From Symsagittifera roscoffensis (lineage: Eukaryota; Xenacoelomorpha; Acoela; Convolutidae), in contig NC_087065.1 in NCBI RefSeq assembly GCF_963678635.1, positions 32,539,729 to 32,603,728 of the forward strand: a DNA stretch of 64,000 nucleotides. Direction: 5' to 3'. The notes beneath the pieces are model-generated. The model was given only the letters and a program-made list of their open reading frames with translations. It did no database searches and was not told where the DNA came from. Shown one piece after another: positions 9,901 to 19,599 of this stretch. The position numbers and the translations under genes are program-made. Every line of letters starts with the position of its first letter. Within the stretch, counting starts at the first letter, position 1.

Positions 9901-11831
9901 CCTCAAACACTTTCGCTATTCGCACTGACCCCAGACGTCCATATTTCCGGGTTATTTCAGTGCGCCTCCTCAAAAGCCTCTCCGTGTGCCTCATGAGAGG
10001 AAACGCCAGTATGATCGTCAGTCGCGCCGTCTAGCCTAGTGTAATTTATTTCTCTTTTTCTTTTTTCTTTTCCTTCCCTCATCTGGTGCTCTTTTCTTCC
10101 ATGCTGGTGCTATTTCATTCATATTTTTAATTGCATTTGATTTTTATTTGAGTTTTTTGATTTTTTTTTAAATTCATTAGTTGTTTTGGTTATTCTTTGA
10201 TTTCAAAATTTCAGCTTGAAGACTACCTCAAAAACCACGAAAGTATGGACACAAAGCGAAAGAAATACTAGCAAAGTAACTAAGCGACAAAAGACTTGAG
10301 GCTGATTAGGACACAATGTTTTTTGAAAACAACCAATTTAAGCTTTTGTAATCGATTGGTTTTTTCTAATCAGTCTTTTCCAAAAACTTCTTGCGAATGT
10401 CTTGACTTTTTAAATTAATCAACCTAAAAATTTGAATTTTTTGCATCACCAGTTATTGAAATTCAGCTACAAGAGCTACTTCTATAATTTATTTGGCAAT
10501 AAGCAATATCAATTTGTTCAGTTATTGCAATTAAATATTCATTCATTCGGTTCTTTACAGAACCTCATATAAATAGTCTTATTTATCCCAATCGTTTATC
10601 ATTACCGATATTTCTACAGCCTGCTCCATTTCTATAGCCTGCGTAACACCAAGTTTTACCTGGTCATGGATTAACTGCAAATTGAGTGCCTTCCTCTGCC
10701 AAAATTTGATCTCGACGTACGGTGTGGGTTCCTTATCCTCGAGAAGGGGCTGGGAAGAGTCTGTACAAAGGACACTGTACAGCTGATGCGACCATCCTAT
10801 CACCGTTGACTCAATTCTGTGTATCAGGGTCCTGTCAGAGTCCCTAAATTTGTACACACAATTTGCCTAAGTTGTTTTGAAGTTACAGCTCGAAGTATCC
10901 AAACTGAGTTTTAGCAAATTATCAGAAAAAATTCTAAATCATATTAGCTTCAAAATCGAAAAAAAACTATAGAATCTGGCAATTCAGATCTTAAAATGGG
11001 ACTACAAAACTATAGTATCTTCGTATTGTTTGTACTAATTGGCCAAGTTATGATCAATTTCATTTTAATTGTGTCTAACGTGAGATTATTGTACTGAATG
11101 TTGCGGTGATTCAAGTTCTCGATCCCGAGCGGCTGTGTCAACACTGTTTGATCAAGAATCAACCCTGTCACCACATAAATTCTATTATTCAACTGGTGCG
11201 TGTGGTCGATGAGATCCCTTGAGACTACTTTCGGCCATCGAAGATGGTTAGAGTTGTTTGATATCATTGGCATGTACATCTAAGACAACGATAATCAATG
11301 GTTAAAGAATCGGTTTTCATATGACATAACTTTCTGCAGAAATCATATTAATCACAGAAGAGTTTTTTTTTAAATAGCTTGTCGTGGGCAAAAGTGTAAG
11401 CTAAATTATAAGCTCAATTTAGAGAAAACTGGACTCACACGCTGAGATGTGACTGCCAACTGATTCAGAACGCTTGTAGAAAGTTCTCCGTATCTCAGGT
11501 AAAGTTTGAAGTCTTCTTTTGGAACAACGGTATTTGGACGCCTCTTAAAGAAAAACACCGATTTGTGAGATTTGATTTTGTCCAATGAAGGCCAACCAAA
11601 GTGAATTTGGGGCTGTGGAGTACCAGCAGGTAAGCTGAGCACCATGACATTATACTCCTGGCGATCGACAAACTTTAAAAGAGTATCCTTAAACTCGTCT
11701 GATCCAACTTTCAACGAGTTTATCCTAAAGCACTGGCAGGCGTATTCCGTAATGAACTCCGCCCGCATGTCTGGCTCAGGAACAGTGGAAGCAACATCAT
11801 CGTCAGTCATTATACCGAAAAATCTGAACAT
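6932..11831 (-). CDS. Axonemal dynein heavy chain, N-terminal exons 1-5 (DNAH9/11/17 type), partial
   Basis: Five exons encode about 359 residues of the tail (DHC_N1 region) of an outer-arm axonemal dynein heavy chain, the motor that bends cilia and flagella. Exons by splice signals and phase: 11831-11439, 11279-11095, 10843-10660, 8034-7935 and 7147-6932; all phases join. Recognisable segments are RAEFITEY and FFFKRR with KEDF (exon 1), WPKVVSRDLIDH and YVVTG (exon 2), LIHRIESTVIGWSHQ, SSQPLLE and PTPYVEIKFW (exon 3), SAYYPSLQ (exon 4), and VHLKPLKFKLD, HTLALIWVHS and VVLQEMCNLI (exon 5). An alternative donor at 10605 would extend exon 3 by about 18 residues, but 10659 fits the family better. 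The start at 11831 is the first in-frame ATG; a second is seven codons on. No further exon appears in the 6.9 kb downstream, although a full protein has about 4,400 residues. Confidence 0.88.
7421..7591. repeat. Short inverted repeat inside dynein intron 4
   Basis: GACCAAGTGAAC at 7421-7432 is perfectly inverted at 7580-7591 (GTTCACTTGGTC). C-rich and G-rich runs lie outside the left arm and inside the right arm. It may be a small MITE; no target-site duplication is evident. Confidence 0.4.
8200..10040 (+). pseudogene. Degenerate reverse-transcriptase retroelement, N-terminal part, in dynein intron 3
   Basis: The segment lies antisense within the intron between dynein exons 3 and 4. It is less AT-rich than its surroundings and holds broken plus-strand frames (for example 8481-8672, 8771-9211 and 9666-9857). 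Near 9580-9700 a frame reads NARRAKELASIGHFGRAAKA then SEGLVSK after one stop. I recognise this as the region upstream of the reverse transcriptase in a widespread invertebrate retroelement family whose C-terminal half is present at 14.4-16.4 kb. No terminal repeats were found and the boundaries are approximate. The remainder is not identified, so family membership is an inference. Confidence 0.45.
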
Positions 11832-12250
11832 TTTATCAAACCTTAGTTTTTATTATCAGAAAAATAAAAGTGGTGAAAACCAAAAACTTTAAATTAGATC
11901 AACAACCAACAGGCAGCAAGATCAAATTAAAATTTTACCTGAGTATCAAACATTTGCAAATTATCAGAGAATAGCGCAAGAAATTAATTTCAAACTTTTA
12001 ATGCATTATATAGAATTAAATTATGTAACTAACCTTTTGAACAAATAGAAATTTGTAGTAATTTTATCTGTCTATTCTTGGGGAAATAATTAAGTGGTTA
12101 TTTATGTTTAAAAAAAATCAATTTTGACATAAAATTGATTTTCTCATCAATTGTCGTGCTGATTTTTACTCTAAGCCGACATGACTGTAAAAAATTGACG
12201 TATTCGAAAACTCTCAGTCCAAAGGACTTTTCTCAAGTTTTTTTTTTATT

Positions 12251-12260
12251 TATAAAAAGG
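12251..12260 (+). promoter_or_regulatory. TATA-like box upstream of Rac
   Basis: TATAAAAAGG lies about 300 bp before the Rac start codon. In such AT-rich DNA a chance match is likely, and no initiator could be assigned. Confidence 0.2.
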
Positions 12261-12544
12261 ATGAAAGAATAAAAAACCTCAACGAGTGATTCATCATCAT
12301 GGAGAATCGTTAAGAAATCTCGAGTCAAAAATATGAATAAATCTTTTTTCGTTGTTTGCGTTTCACACTGACTCATTGAGCATGTCATTCATTCTTAAAC
12401 TATAATAGGCTACTAATAAAAAGTGACTTGCGAAACTTTTGAAATTTAGGTACTTTAAATCTGTAGAACATCAGTATATAATTATTATTGCTTTTTGGAT
12501 TGGAAATCTAATTGAATCTTAATATTAAGAAATCCGTAAACTTA

Positions 12545-12557
12545 TTGGTACTTTCAG
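12545..12557 (+). promoter_or_regulatory. Splice acceptor immediately 5' of the Rac start codon
   Basis: The sequence TTGGTACTTTCAG ends at 12557, one base before the ATG at 12559. It looks like a 3' splice site, implying either a 5'-UTR intron or a trans-spliced leader joined next to the start codon. Neither can be decided from this window. Confidence 0.5.
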
Positions 12558-12558
12558 A

Positions 12559-13131
12559 ATGCAAGCGATTAAATGCGTTGTCGTTGGAGATGGTGCTGTC
12601 GGAAAGACTTGTCTGTTGATTTCGTATACAACTAATGCGTTCCCAGGCGAGTATATACCTACGGTGTTTGACAATTACTCTGCAAATGTGATGGTCGATG
12701 GAAAACCAGTGAATCTGGGTCTCTGGGATACAGCCGGGCAAGAAGATTATGACAGGTTGCGTCCGTTGTCGTATCCGCAAACCGATGTGTTCCTGATATG
12801 CTTCTCACTGGTATCTCAAATATCTTTTGAAAATGTTCGGGCTAAATGGTATCCAGAGGTAATTCATTACTGTCCAAAAACGCCTATGATACTTGTAGGC
12901 ACGAAATTGGACTTGCGAGATGTTTCCAGTGGCGAGCAGACAAGAGATAGATCGAGATCTTCGCATGTGACTACCGCACAAGGGCTTCAAATGGCTAAGG
13001 AAATCAAAGCAGCTAAATATTTGGAGTGTTCTGCCTTAAATCAGAAAGGATTGAAGAATGTTTTTGACGAAGCCATCAGGGCTGTGCTGATTCCAGTGAA
13101 GAAAGAGAAAAGGAAATGTTTTGTTTTGTAA
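12559..13131 (+). CDS. RAC1: Rac1-like small GTPase (Rho family), intronless
   Basis: Complete 190-residue Rho-family GTPase, the molecular switch that drives actin remodelling, lamellipodia and NADPH-oxidase activation at the plasma membrane. All motifs are intact: P-loop GDGAVGKT (10-17), switch I with Thr35 in EYIPT, DTAGQ (57-61), TKLD (115-118), SAL (158-160), a basic tail and the CAAX box CFVL (187-190), whose final Leu predicts geranylgeranylation. Residues 1-80 look almost the same as vertebrate Rac1, which is normal for Rac. The Rho insert segment (about 121-141) is instead unusual, rich in Ser, Arg and Gly. The coding region has no intron, and a splice acceptor abuts the ATG. An AATAAA lies 245 bp after the stop. 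It could be an ancestral Rac or a functional retrocopy; the open frame argues against a pseudogene. Confidence 0.95.
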   Translation: MQAIKCVVVGDGAVGKTCLLISYTTNAFPGEYIPTVFDNYSANVMVDGKPVNLGLWDTAGQEDYDRLRPLSYPQTDVFLICFSLVSQISFENVRAKWYPEVIHYCPKTPMILVGTKLDLRDVSSGEQTRDRSRSSHVTTAQGLQMAKEIKAAKYLECSALNQKGLKNVFDEAIRAVLIPVKKEKRKCFVL

Positions 13132-13375
13132 TTTATAACTCGGAACTCTTCATGATCATTTCTCCTCTTCTGTAACCAATCATCGGCTCAAAAGTTTCAA
13201 TAACTTGGAAACAAAATTTCTCCCTTAATTTATTTTTCTCCCTTGATTGTAAGTGGTTTTATTGAATTTTAAAAGGGTGCAGTTACCCTTCTGTCTTAAA
13301 TGTCGATGAATTGTGTTTGTGAGTGGAGACATTTAGAAGAAATGATCAAATTTCTATACATTTAAAATACACATA

Positions 13376-13381
13376 AATAAA
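13376..13381 (+). terminator. Polyadenylation signal of the Rac gene
   Basis: AATAAA within ACATAAATAAAGTTTC, about 245 bp downstream of the Rac stop codon and the best-placed hexamer in its 3' flank. Confidence 0.6.
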
Positions 13382-13859
13382 GTTTCATTTGATTTAAATC
13401 TACTATGTGAGATGTTATTAGTATTCTAAAACAACTCTATCAGTTCTGAAAGACGAGTAGTTAATTCACTTTTTCATTTAATCGTTTTCAAAATATTGAC
13501 AAAGATGGCAATCTATCTATTTATTTTAAGTAGTTAGAAGTCAATAAAATTTAATTAAAATAAATAATACGAACGTTTTTGCTATAACTAGCATCATCAG
13601 GTATGTGTTTACAAATAGAACGATTTTTACAAGCAAAATGATTATCATTTATGTTTATGGGTATCTTAGATTATTACATAGTTGATAAACGATTTTTTAG
13701 AAATTTCGTGGTGGGTGATGTTTTGTTCACCAAAACATGTCCGAATTTTTTTCACTTTTTAACCAGTTCTACGGTCAAATTATTATATTAAACTAACGGT
13801 CAAATTATTATATTAAACTAGTTTTGTATGTTGTAATTCGAAAAAAAAACAAATTCGAG
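13382..13859. other. Intergenic, no gene; contains a 25-bp tandem pair
   Basis: No coding sequence seen. The 25-base unit starting ACGGTCAAATTATTATATTA is present twice in direct succession at 13771-13820. Confidence 0.6.
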
Positions 13860-14378
13860 TCGAGCCAGAAAAAACTGATTCATGTGCTAGAAAAAACTGA
13901 CTTATGGGTACGAAAAATTGATCCCGAGCGAAAAAAATATTCGATCAGAAAAAAAACAGAGCAGCAATGACCATGGAAACCGAAGAAAACGCAAATAAAA
14001 ACATATTAGTGTTCTTTATACAAAACATCTGTAAACTTATTTTTGTATCAAAAATTTTTCTTCGGTTTCATTGGCAGGCTCTTACATCTGGAACTCTCTA
14101 GATAGGCGCAAAATTCGCACATAATTATCACTTAATGAAAAATTTTAAAAAAATAAACGGGCCAGAAGACTGCCCCTATGGCCCAGCCCTCTGACTTGTA
14201 CCCATCTGCCAGAAAAAACTGACACATGGGTACGAAAAAATATCTCCAAAATTTTTTTTTTTCATAATTGATCCAGAGCGAAAAAAACTTTAATCAGAAA
14301 AGAAAACAGAGCAGCAATAGACATGGAAACCGAAGAAAACACAAAAAAAAAAACATATTAGTGTTTTTTATACAAAAC

Positions 14379-16480
14379 TGGGCGTTTACCCGCGGGCTTA
14401 TAAAATGCCATACATACAAAATAACCTAAACAAATTTACAATGACGCCAGATACACAGAAAAGCGTTACCGGATTTGCATAGAACAGAAAAAACACTCAT
14501 GAGCAGTACCGGGACAGGAGGAGGGTGGAGTTCCCTTTTTGCAGGACAACTAACAGCTGTTGCATAAGATAGCAAGCAGCTTGCCCGGGGTCGGCACAGG
14601 CAGAGCGCGCTGCTGCCATCGAAGCAATGCGACAAATGGTTTTAGCAGCAATGGGCGACCACCCGCCAAGGGCCTCTGCCAGCTTCTTCGCACGCGGAAA
14701 AGTGCTTTGTGAACTTTCGCTCGTCGGATACTTCGAGGGCGTGACCGGCACTAGTTCCAGCACTTTGCAAAGTAAATGACTGCAGGGAACTAATGACGGT
14801 CATCTACAAGGAGCGGCTGGACGACCTCGGGACCAACAGGGGAGATAAATGTCTCCCGGGCGAGAGCAAGAAGAAGTGAGATTGGCTTTTTCTAAAACTT
14901 TTTCTGTCACCACGGGGGAGAGCTGCCTTAGCGGCGCTGTTGAAAACGACATCGCGCAGTCTGTCATGGCGCGATATGCGGTCTTCGTCGGCTGCGCAAG
15001 CGAGGGCGTGATCGCCAAACGTATCTAGAGTCCTGGAACATTTCGGGCACGTAGACGACTCGCTGTTGAGTAGGGGAACTCCGAGACGATAGCAAACTGC
15101 AAACCGAAACCCTAGCGCCTTCAGAGGGACTGCCGAGCGCCAGTCACCACTGTTGGGGAGCGAACAGGAGAGCAGTCTGGCTCTGTCTCGGGGCGTAGAG
15201 GCGGATGACGTGAGCTCTGACCAAGACTTGGAATCAAGTAGGCTTGAAAGTTTCATTTGTGATTTGGGGGCCATTAAAAGAATGTCAGCGTTGTCACTGA
15301 AAAACTCGAGGGAGGACGAACAATTCAACACGGTGGAGGGCACCGTGGTGTTGTGAAAGATCCGGTCAGAGAGATATTTGGTGTCAATGTAGCACCCGAG
15401 GAAGGCCACTGGGGCAATCGAAGAAGAAATTGAAGCCCGAGGCCACCTTTAGGCACAGGCAGTGAACACTCCAGGCGCTGAGACGGCGACAGGGCTGAAC
15501 CAGTAATAGAATCGAGACATAAGTGAACGGCATTGTCAAATTGAGCTAGACAGTTGCTAATGGAGAAGGGATCGCAAGTCCGCATGCTGAATGTGGTTTT
15601 GGGAAGAGCTGCGCAGCTTCTCAAAAGATGTAATTCCAACTGAGGATCTTCCAAGCGACCGATGGATTCCATAAGGTTTTCTACTCTTTTCAGAAACAGG
15701 GCTTGGATAAAGTCGTCGTTAGTCGAAATGGCAGCGCCCAGGTTCTTCAAACCACTGCTCCGAACGGTAATGACATTAGGAATAGCACTAAAATCCAGGT
15801 TGGGGTTGGGAGAACAAGCTTCACACTTCTCAACGCTGACCTCCAAGCCGACTTAAGCCATAGACGAAACCAAATGCGGAAAAACCTGAGCAAAAAGATT
15901 AACATCGCCGACAAGGGAACCATCGTCAAGATACGAGACTTTACAGGCGAGATCTGGAAATTGGTTCTTAAGAGCTACAATGATGGGATGGATAGTAACG
16001 GCAAACAAGAGAGGAGCCAGTGGGTCACCTTGCTGGAAATCCCACGCGCGGATAGCACACCGGAATTATCGAATTTCAGCCAGGATGGTTGGCTGTAGCC
16101 GAACTCGACCCACCGGAGAAACTTTGGAAACTGGTAGGCAACCTGCCGAAGAATAGAGGACCGGTCGTGGGTGTTAAAGGCGTTTTTCAGATGGACCTGT
16201 AGAATAGCCAAAGAAGTAGTGTCACCCACGGAAGCAACGTGCCCGTTCTGCGCGTGAGAAACGGCTTCACAGCCGCCAGGAACGCCCACTCCGACCTGAA
16301 AAGGAACGAGCAAAGAGGCGGCTTTCTGTCTAGAAAAACGACAAAGGCACTTGGCAACAAGTCTGCGCAAGATCTAACCAACTGCTATGGGTCTTATGCC
16401 ACCATCTTTTTTCTTCAGCGCAAGAAGACTGGCTCCGCATAAGTAGGGAGCAATGGAGGTAGCAGCCTCACCACGACAGA
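14379..16480 (-). mobile_element. 5'-truncated reverse-transcriptase retroelement inserted in the 345-bp array
   Basis: The array sequence TATACAAAAC|ATCTCTAA (intact at about 17815) is split here, with AAC present on both sides (14376-14378 and 16481-16483), a possible 3-bp target duplication. The insert is much richer in G+C than the array. Its minus-strand 3' end runs through TTATAAGCCCGCGGGTAAAC and has no poly(A). Coding sequence starts abruptly inside the RT fingers at the 16480 end, which fits 5' truncation during target-primed reverse transcription. Confidence 0.7.
14440..16440 (-). pseudogene. Reverse transcriptase pseudogene (YLDD type) with conserved C-terminal domain
   Basis: Minus-strand frames, broken by several stops and shifts, give in order GASLLALKKKDGGIRPIAVG (about 16430), VHLKNAFN with WVEFGYSQPSWL (about 16180-16070), QQGDPLAPLLFA (about 16050) and the catalytic YLDDGS (about 15930). 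These are followed by GGLGLQF, RFAVCYRLGVPL, GDHALAC, RHDRLRDVVF and DIYLPCWSRGRPAA. The last block and the helical tail after it are typical of a large invertebrate retroelement family and could be an endonuclease-like domain (inference). A stop follows PIAVG and another precedes VGLEVS, so it is inactive. Confidence 0.75.
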
Positions 16481-18690
16481 ACATCTCTAATCTTTTTTTT
16501 GTATCAAACATTTTTCTGCAAAATTACAAGTCAAAAAAAAGTTAACGGGTCAGAAGGCTGGCCCTATGGCTCAGCCCTGACTTGTACACATATGCCAGAA
16601 AAACTGCCACATGGCTACGAAAAAAATTCTTCAAAAAAACTTAAAAAGTATCCAGTGGGGAAAAAAATTGATCAGACAAGTAAACAGTGCAGCAAGAGGC
16701 ATAGAAACTTAAGAAAACACAAAAATCAATAAATAAGTGTTCTTTAAGCAAAACATCTGTGAATTTGTTTTTGTATCAAAAATTTTTCTGAAAAATTAAT
16801 TGTGTTCATTGGCCAGTTCTTAGCTCTGGAGTTCTTTAGATAGGCGCAAAATGTCGCACACAATTATCACCAGATGAAAAAGTCAAAAAAATAAAAGGGC
16901 CAGAAGGCTTGGCCCTATGGCTCAGCCCTCTGACTTGTACCCATATGCCAGAAAAAACTCACACATGGGTACAAAAATAAACTTCAAAAAAAATTTCAAA
17001 AAAATGAAGGTCCAGAGGGAAAAAAACTTTGATCAAAAAAGAAAAAAGAGCAGTAAGAGGCATGGAAACCTAATAAAACACAAAAAACAACGTTCATTAT
17101 ACAAAACATCTGTAAACTTGTTTTTGTATCAAAACTTTTTCTTGAAAAATGACAAGTGTTCATTAACCAGCTCTTAGCTCTGGAACTCTCTAGATAGGCG
17201 CAAAATGTCGCTCACAATTATCACTTAATGAAAAAGTTTTTTAAATAAACGGGCCAGAAGACTGGCCCAGCCATCTTGACTTGTACCCGTCTGCCAGGAA
17301 AAACTGACACATAGGTACGAAAAAAAAACAACTTTAAAGTTTTGTTTTACAAAACTGATCCAGAGCGAAAAAACTTCGATCAGAAAAGAGAACTGAGCAG
17401 CAATAAACATGGAAACCGAAGAAAACGCAAAAAACAAGATAATAGTGTTCTTTATACAAAACATCTGTAATCTTGTTTTTGAATCTAAAATTTTTCTTAA
17501 AAGTTTCAAGTGTTCATTGGCAAGCCCTTAGATCTGGAACTCTCTAGATAGGCGCAAAATTCGCACATAATTATCACTTAATGAAAAATTAAAAAAAAAT
17601 AAACGGGCCAGAAGACTGCCCCTATGGCCCAGCCCTCTGACTTGTACCCATCTGCCAGAAAAAACTGACACATGGGTACGAAAAAATATCTCCAAAATTT
17701 TTTTTTTCATAATTGATCCAGAGCGAAAAAAACTTTAATCAGAAAAGAAAACAGAGCAGCAATAGACATGAAACCGAAGAAAGCAAAAAAACAACAATAG
17801 TGTTCTTTATACAAAACATCTCTAAACTTGTTTTTTGTATCAAACATTTTTTTTCTTAAAAATTACAAGACCAAAAAAATTAACGGGCCACATGGCTGGC
17901 CCTAAGGCTCAGCCATCTGACTTGTACCCATATGCCAGAAAAAACTGACACATGGGTACGAAAATAATCTTCGAAATTTTTTTAAAAAAAAAAAGATCCA
18001 GAGGGAAAAAAAACGTTGATCAGAAAAGAAAACAGCAGTAATAGGCATGGAAACCTAATAAAACACGAAAAACAACATATTAGTGTTCTTATGCAAAACA
18101 TCTGTAAACTTGTTTTTGTATCAAAAATTTTACTAAAGTTACCAGTGTGCATTGGCCAGCTCTTAGCTCTGCAACTCTCCAGATATGCGCAAAATGTACA
18201 TAGTTATCACTTACTGAAAAAGCCAAAAAAATTAAAAGGGCCAGAAAGATCGCCCTATGGCTCAGCCCTCTGACTTGTACCCATATGCCAGAAAAACTGA
18301 CACGTGGATACGAAAAAATTTCTTCAAAAATATTTTTAAAAAAATATCCAGAGGGGGAAAACTTTGATCAGACAAGAAAACAGTGCAGCAATAGGCATAG
18401 GAACCTAATAAAACACAAAAAACAACATATTAGTGCTCGTTATACAAAACATCTGTAAACTTGTTTTTGTATCAAATTTAAGTGCGCGTTGGCCAGCTCT
18501 TAGCTCTGGAATTCTCTGGATAGGCGCAAAATGTCGCACACAAATATCGCTTCTTGAGAAAATCAAAAAAAAATAAACGAGCCAGAAGGTTGGCCCTATG
18601 GCTCAGCCCTCTGACTTGTACCCATCCGACAGAAAAAAAACTCACATATGGGTACGAAAAAATCTTCAAAAAGGTCCAGAAGAAGGTCCA

Positions 18691-19335
18691 CAAGGTACTG
18701 AACTGACTGCGCATTATATGTACTGTAAGTAAGGTGTTAGTATGGCTGCATTAATTAGGTTTTGTCTTGGCCTACAAGTAAAACAAACTCTAGTTAAGTC
18801 ACTTCACTGCGACAACTGCTATTATGAATAGTAACACAATAGATTGATAGGTAATATTCCAAGCTAAACTGATCGAGTTACGGCTGACTCACTGCCAGGG
18901 GGCCAAAAAGAGAGGAACATGAGGGAGGTGAAGGGGAGGGCAAAAAGGGACCCCTGGCCAACTACACTAAACGTTAAGTATTGAGTTAACTCACAGCAAA
19001 ATAACAAACAACAGCAAAAGATTATGATTGAGAATAAAGAAAACTAGTTTAAATTGAAGTAAAGCAAAACAAATAATCAAGTTTCAGTTGTTGGTAATAG
19101 GAGGTGAATTCCGTAATTGCAATCCATAAACATGGAACAAAATGAGTTTTGAAAAAGGAGCACAGAAGAGGAAAGAACACTTTAGGTTCTTTCAGATGAG
19201 AAGAAGTCTGATTCGTCACTTGAGTGGGAACAGGAGGAGTTTCAAGGATGAAATTCAGAGTAGCTCTATAGTTTTTGTCCAATGTTGTGTTAGTCAGACT
19301 AGCTAGCGTGAGGTGGCATAGATGCAGACATTAGG
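18691..19335. other. No gene recognised
   Basis: Flank of the 345-bp array and probable 3' region of the DEK-like gene. A purine-rich stretch (GGGGAGGGCAAAAAGGGACC) lies near 18935. The rest of the DEK C-terminal domain was sought here and not found. Confidence 0.4.
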
Positions 19336-19590
19336 CTAGTTTCTGTTTCTGTCAAATGCATTGATTGTGAGTAGCCTATACGAGTAGTGCCTTGACCATC
19401 TTGATCTCCGCCTACATCTTCGACAGATTGACCTCGGGGGTACTTGGCGTACGTAGACTGTGGTCAACACTTGTTTAATCGTGATGCTCTCCAGGTCCGC
19501 CTTGCCTATGATCTTCTTCAACACCTTCAGTTTCTTGCTCCTATACTTCTTCTTCTCCCCCTCCCCTTCGCTCTTCTTCTTCGGGGTCAT
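19336..19590 (-). CDS. DEK: DEK-like protein, exon with start of the C-terminal DEK domain
   Basis: The minus-strand exon follows a TTAG acceptor (19591-19592). A Lys/Glu-rich segment (KKKSEGEGEKKKYRSKK) precedes KIIGKADLESITIKQV, the start of the DEK C-terminal winged-helix-like domain, which binds DNA and mediates self-association in DEK family proteins. After the Val-Tyr codons the family would continue with an A/E-K-YP stretch. Here the frame moves into Arg-rich nonsense, while the +1 frame, four bases on, reads YAKYP after a TACGTACG doubling (about 19449-19456). Either a GT donor splits the domain here or a 4-bp duplication has broken it. Phase with the 20670-21017 exon does not fit directly, so an exon between them is missing. 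Confidence 0.6.
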   Translation of the reverse strand: MTPKKKSEGEGEKKKYRSKKLKVLKKIIGKADLESITIKQVLTTVYVRQVPPRSICRRCRRRSRWSRHYSYRLLTINAFDRNRN

Positions 19591-19599
19591 CTAACACAC

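Larger units (their letters stand above)
11832..12558. other. Intergenic region between divergent dynein and Rac genes
   Basis: The 727 bp separate two start codons facing away from each other and presumably hold both promoters and untranslated regions. A TATAAAAAGG stretch lies at 12251-12260, upstream of the Rac gene. No further coding sequence was seen. Confidence 0.5.
13860..18690. repeat. Tandem array of ~345-bp units with conserved hairpins, interrupted by a retroelement
   Basis: About nine units can be aligned. The landmark CAGCCCTCTGACTTGTACCC or a variant falls near 14183, 16577, 16922, 17265, 17627, 17913, 18262 and 18605, mostly 343-362 bp apart, and a diverged partial unit precedes it at 13860. 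Each unit has a GGGCCA...TGGCCC hairpin followed by GTACCCAT...ATGGGTAC (8-bp arms, about 20-base loop), then GATCAGAAAAGAAAACAG.GCAGCAATAG-like sequence, TTTGTATCAAA and a GATAGGCGCAAAATG-like block. Units differ by many substitutions. The one at about 17.5-17.8 kb is closest to the one at 14.0-14.3 kb. No coding frame is conserved. Confidence 0.85.

Noticed and set aside
10579-10659. Longer dynein exon 3 using the donor at 10605
   Set aside because: It would add about 18 residues absent from the family. The GTAAAA donor at 10659 joins directly in phase to exon 4.
14426-16442. Plus-strand frames between 15153 and 16442 as genes
   Set aside because: They are antisense shadows of the minus-strand reverse transcriptase, which carries the catalytic motifs.
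16499-18273. Lysine-rich frames such as 16499-16732, 16917-17177 and 18016-18273
   Set aside because: They are translations of the A-rich 345-bp array and are not conserved between units.
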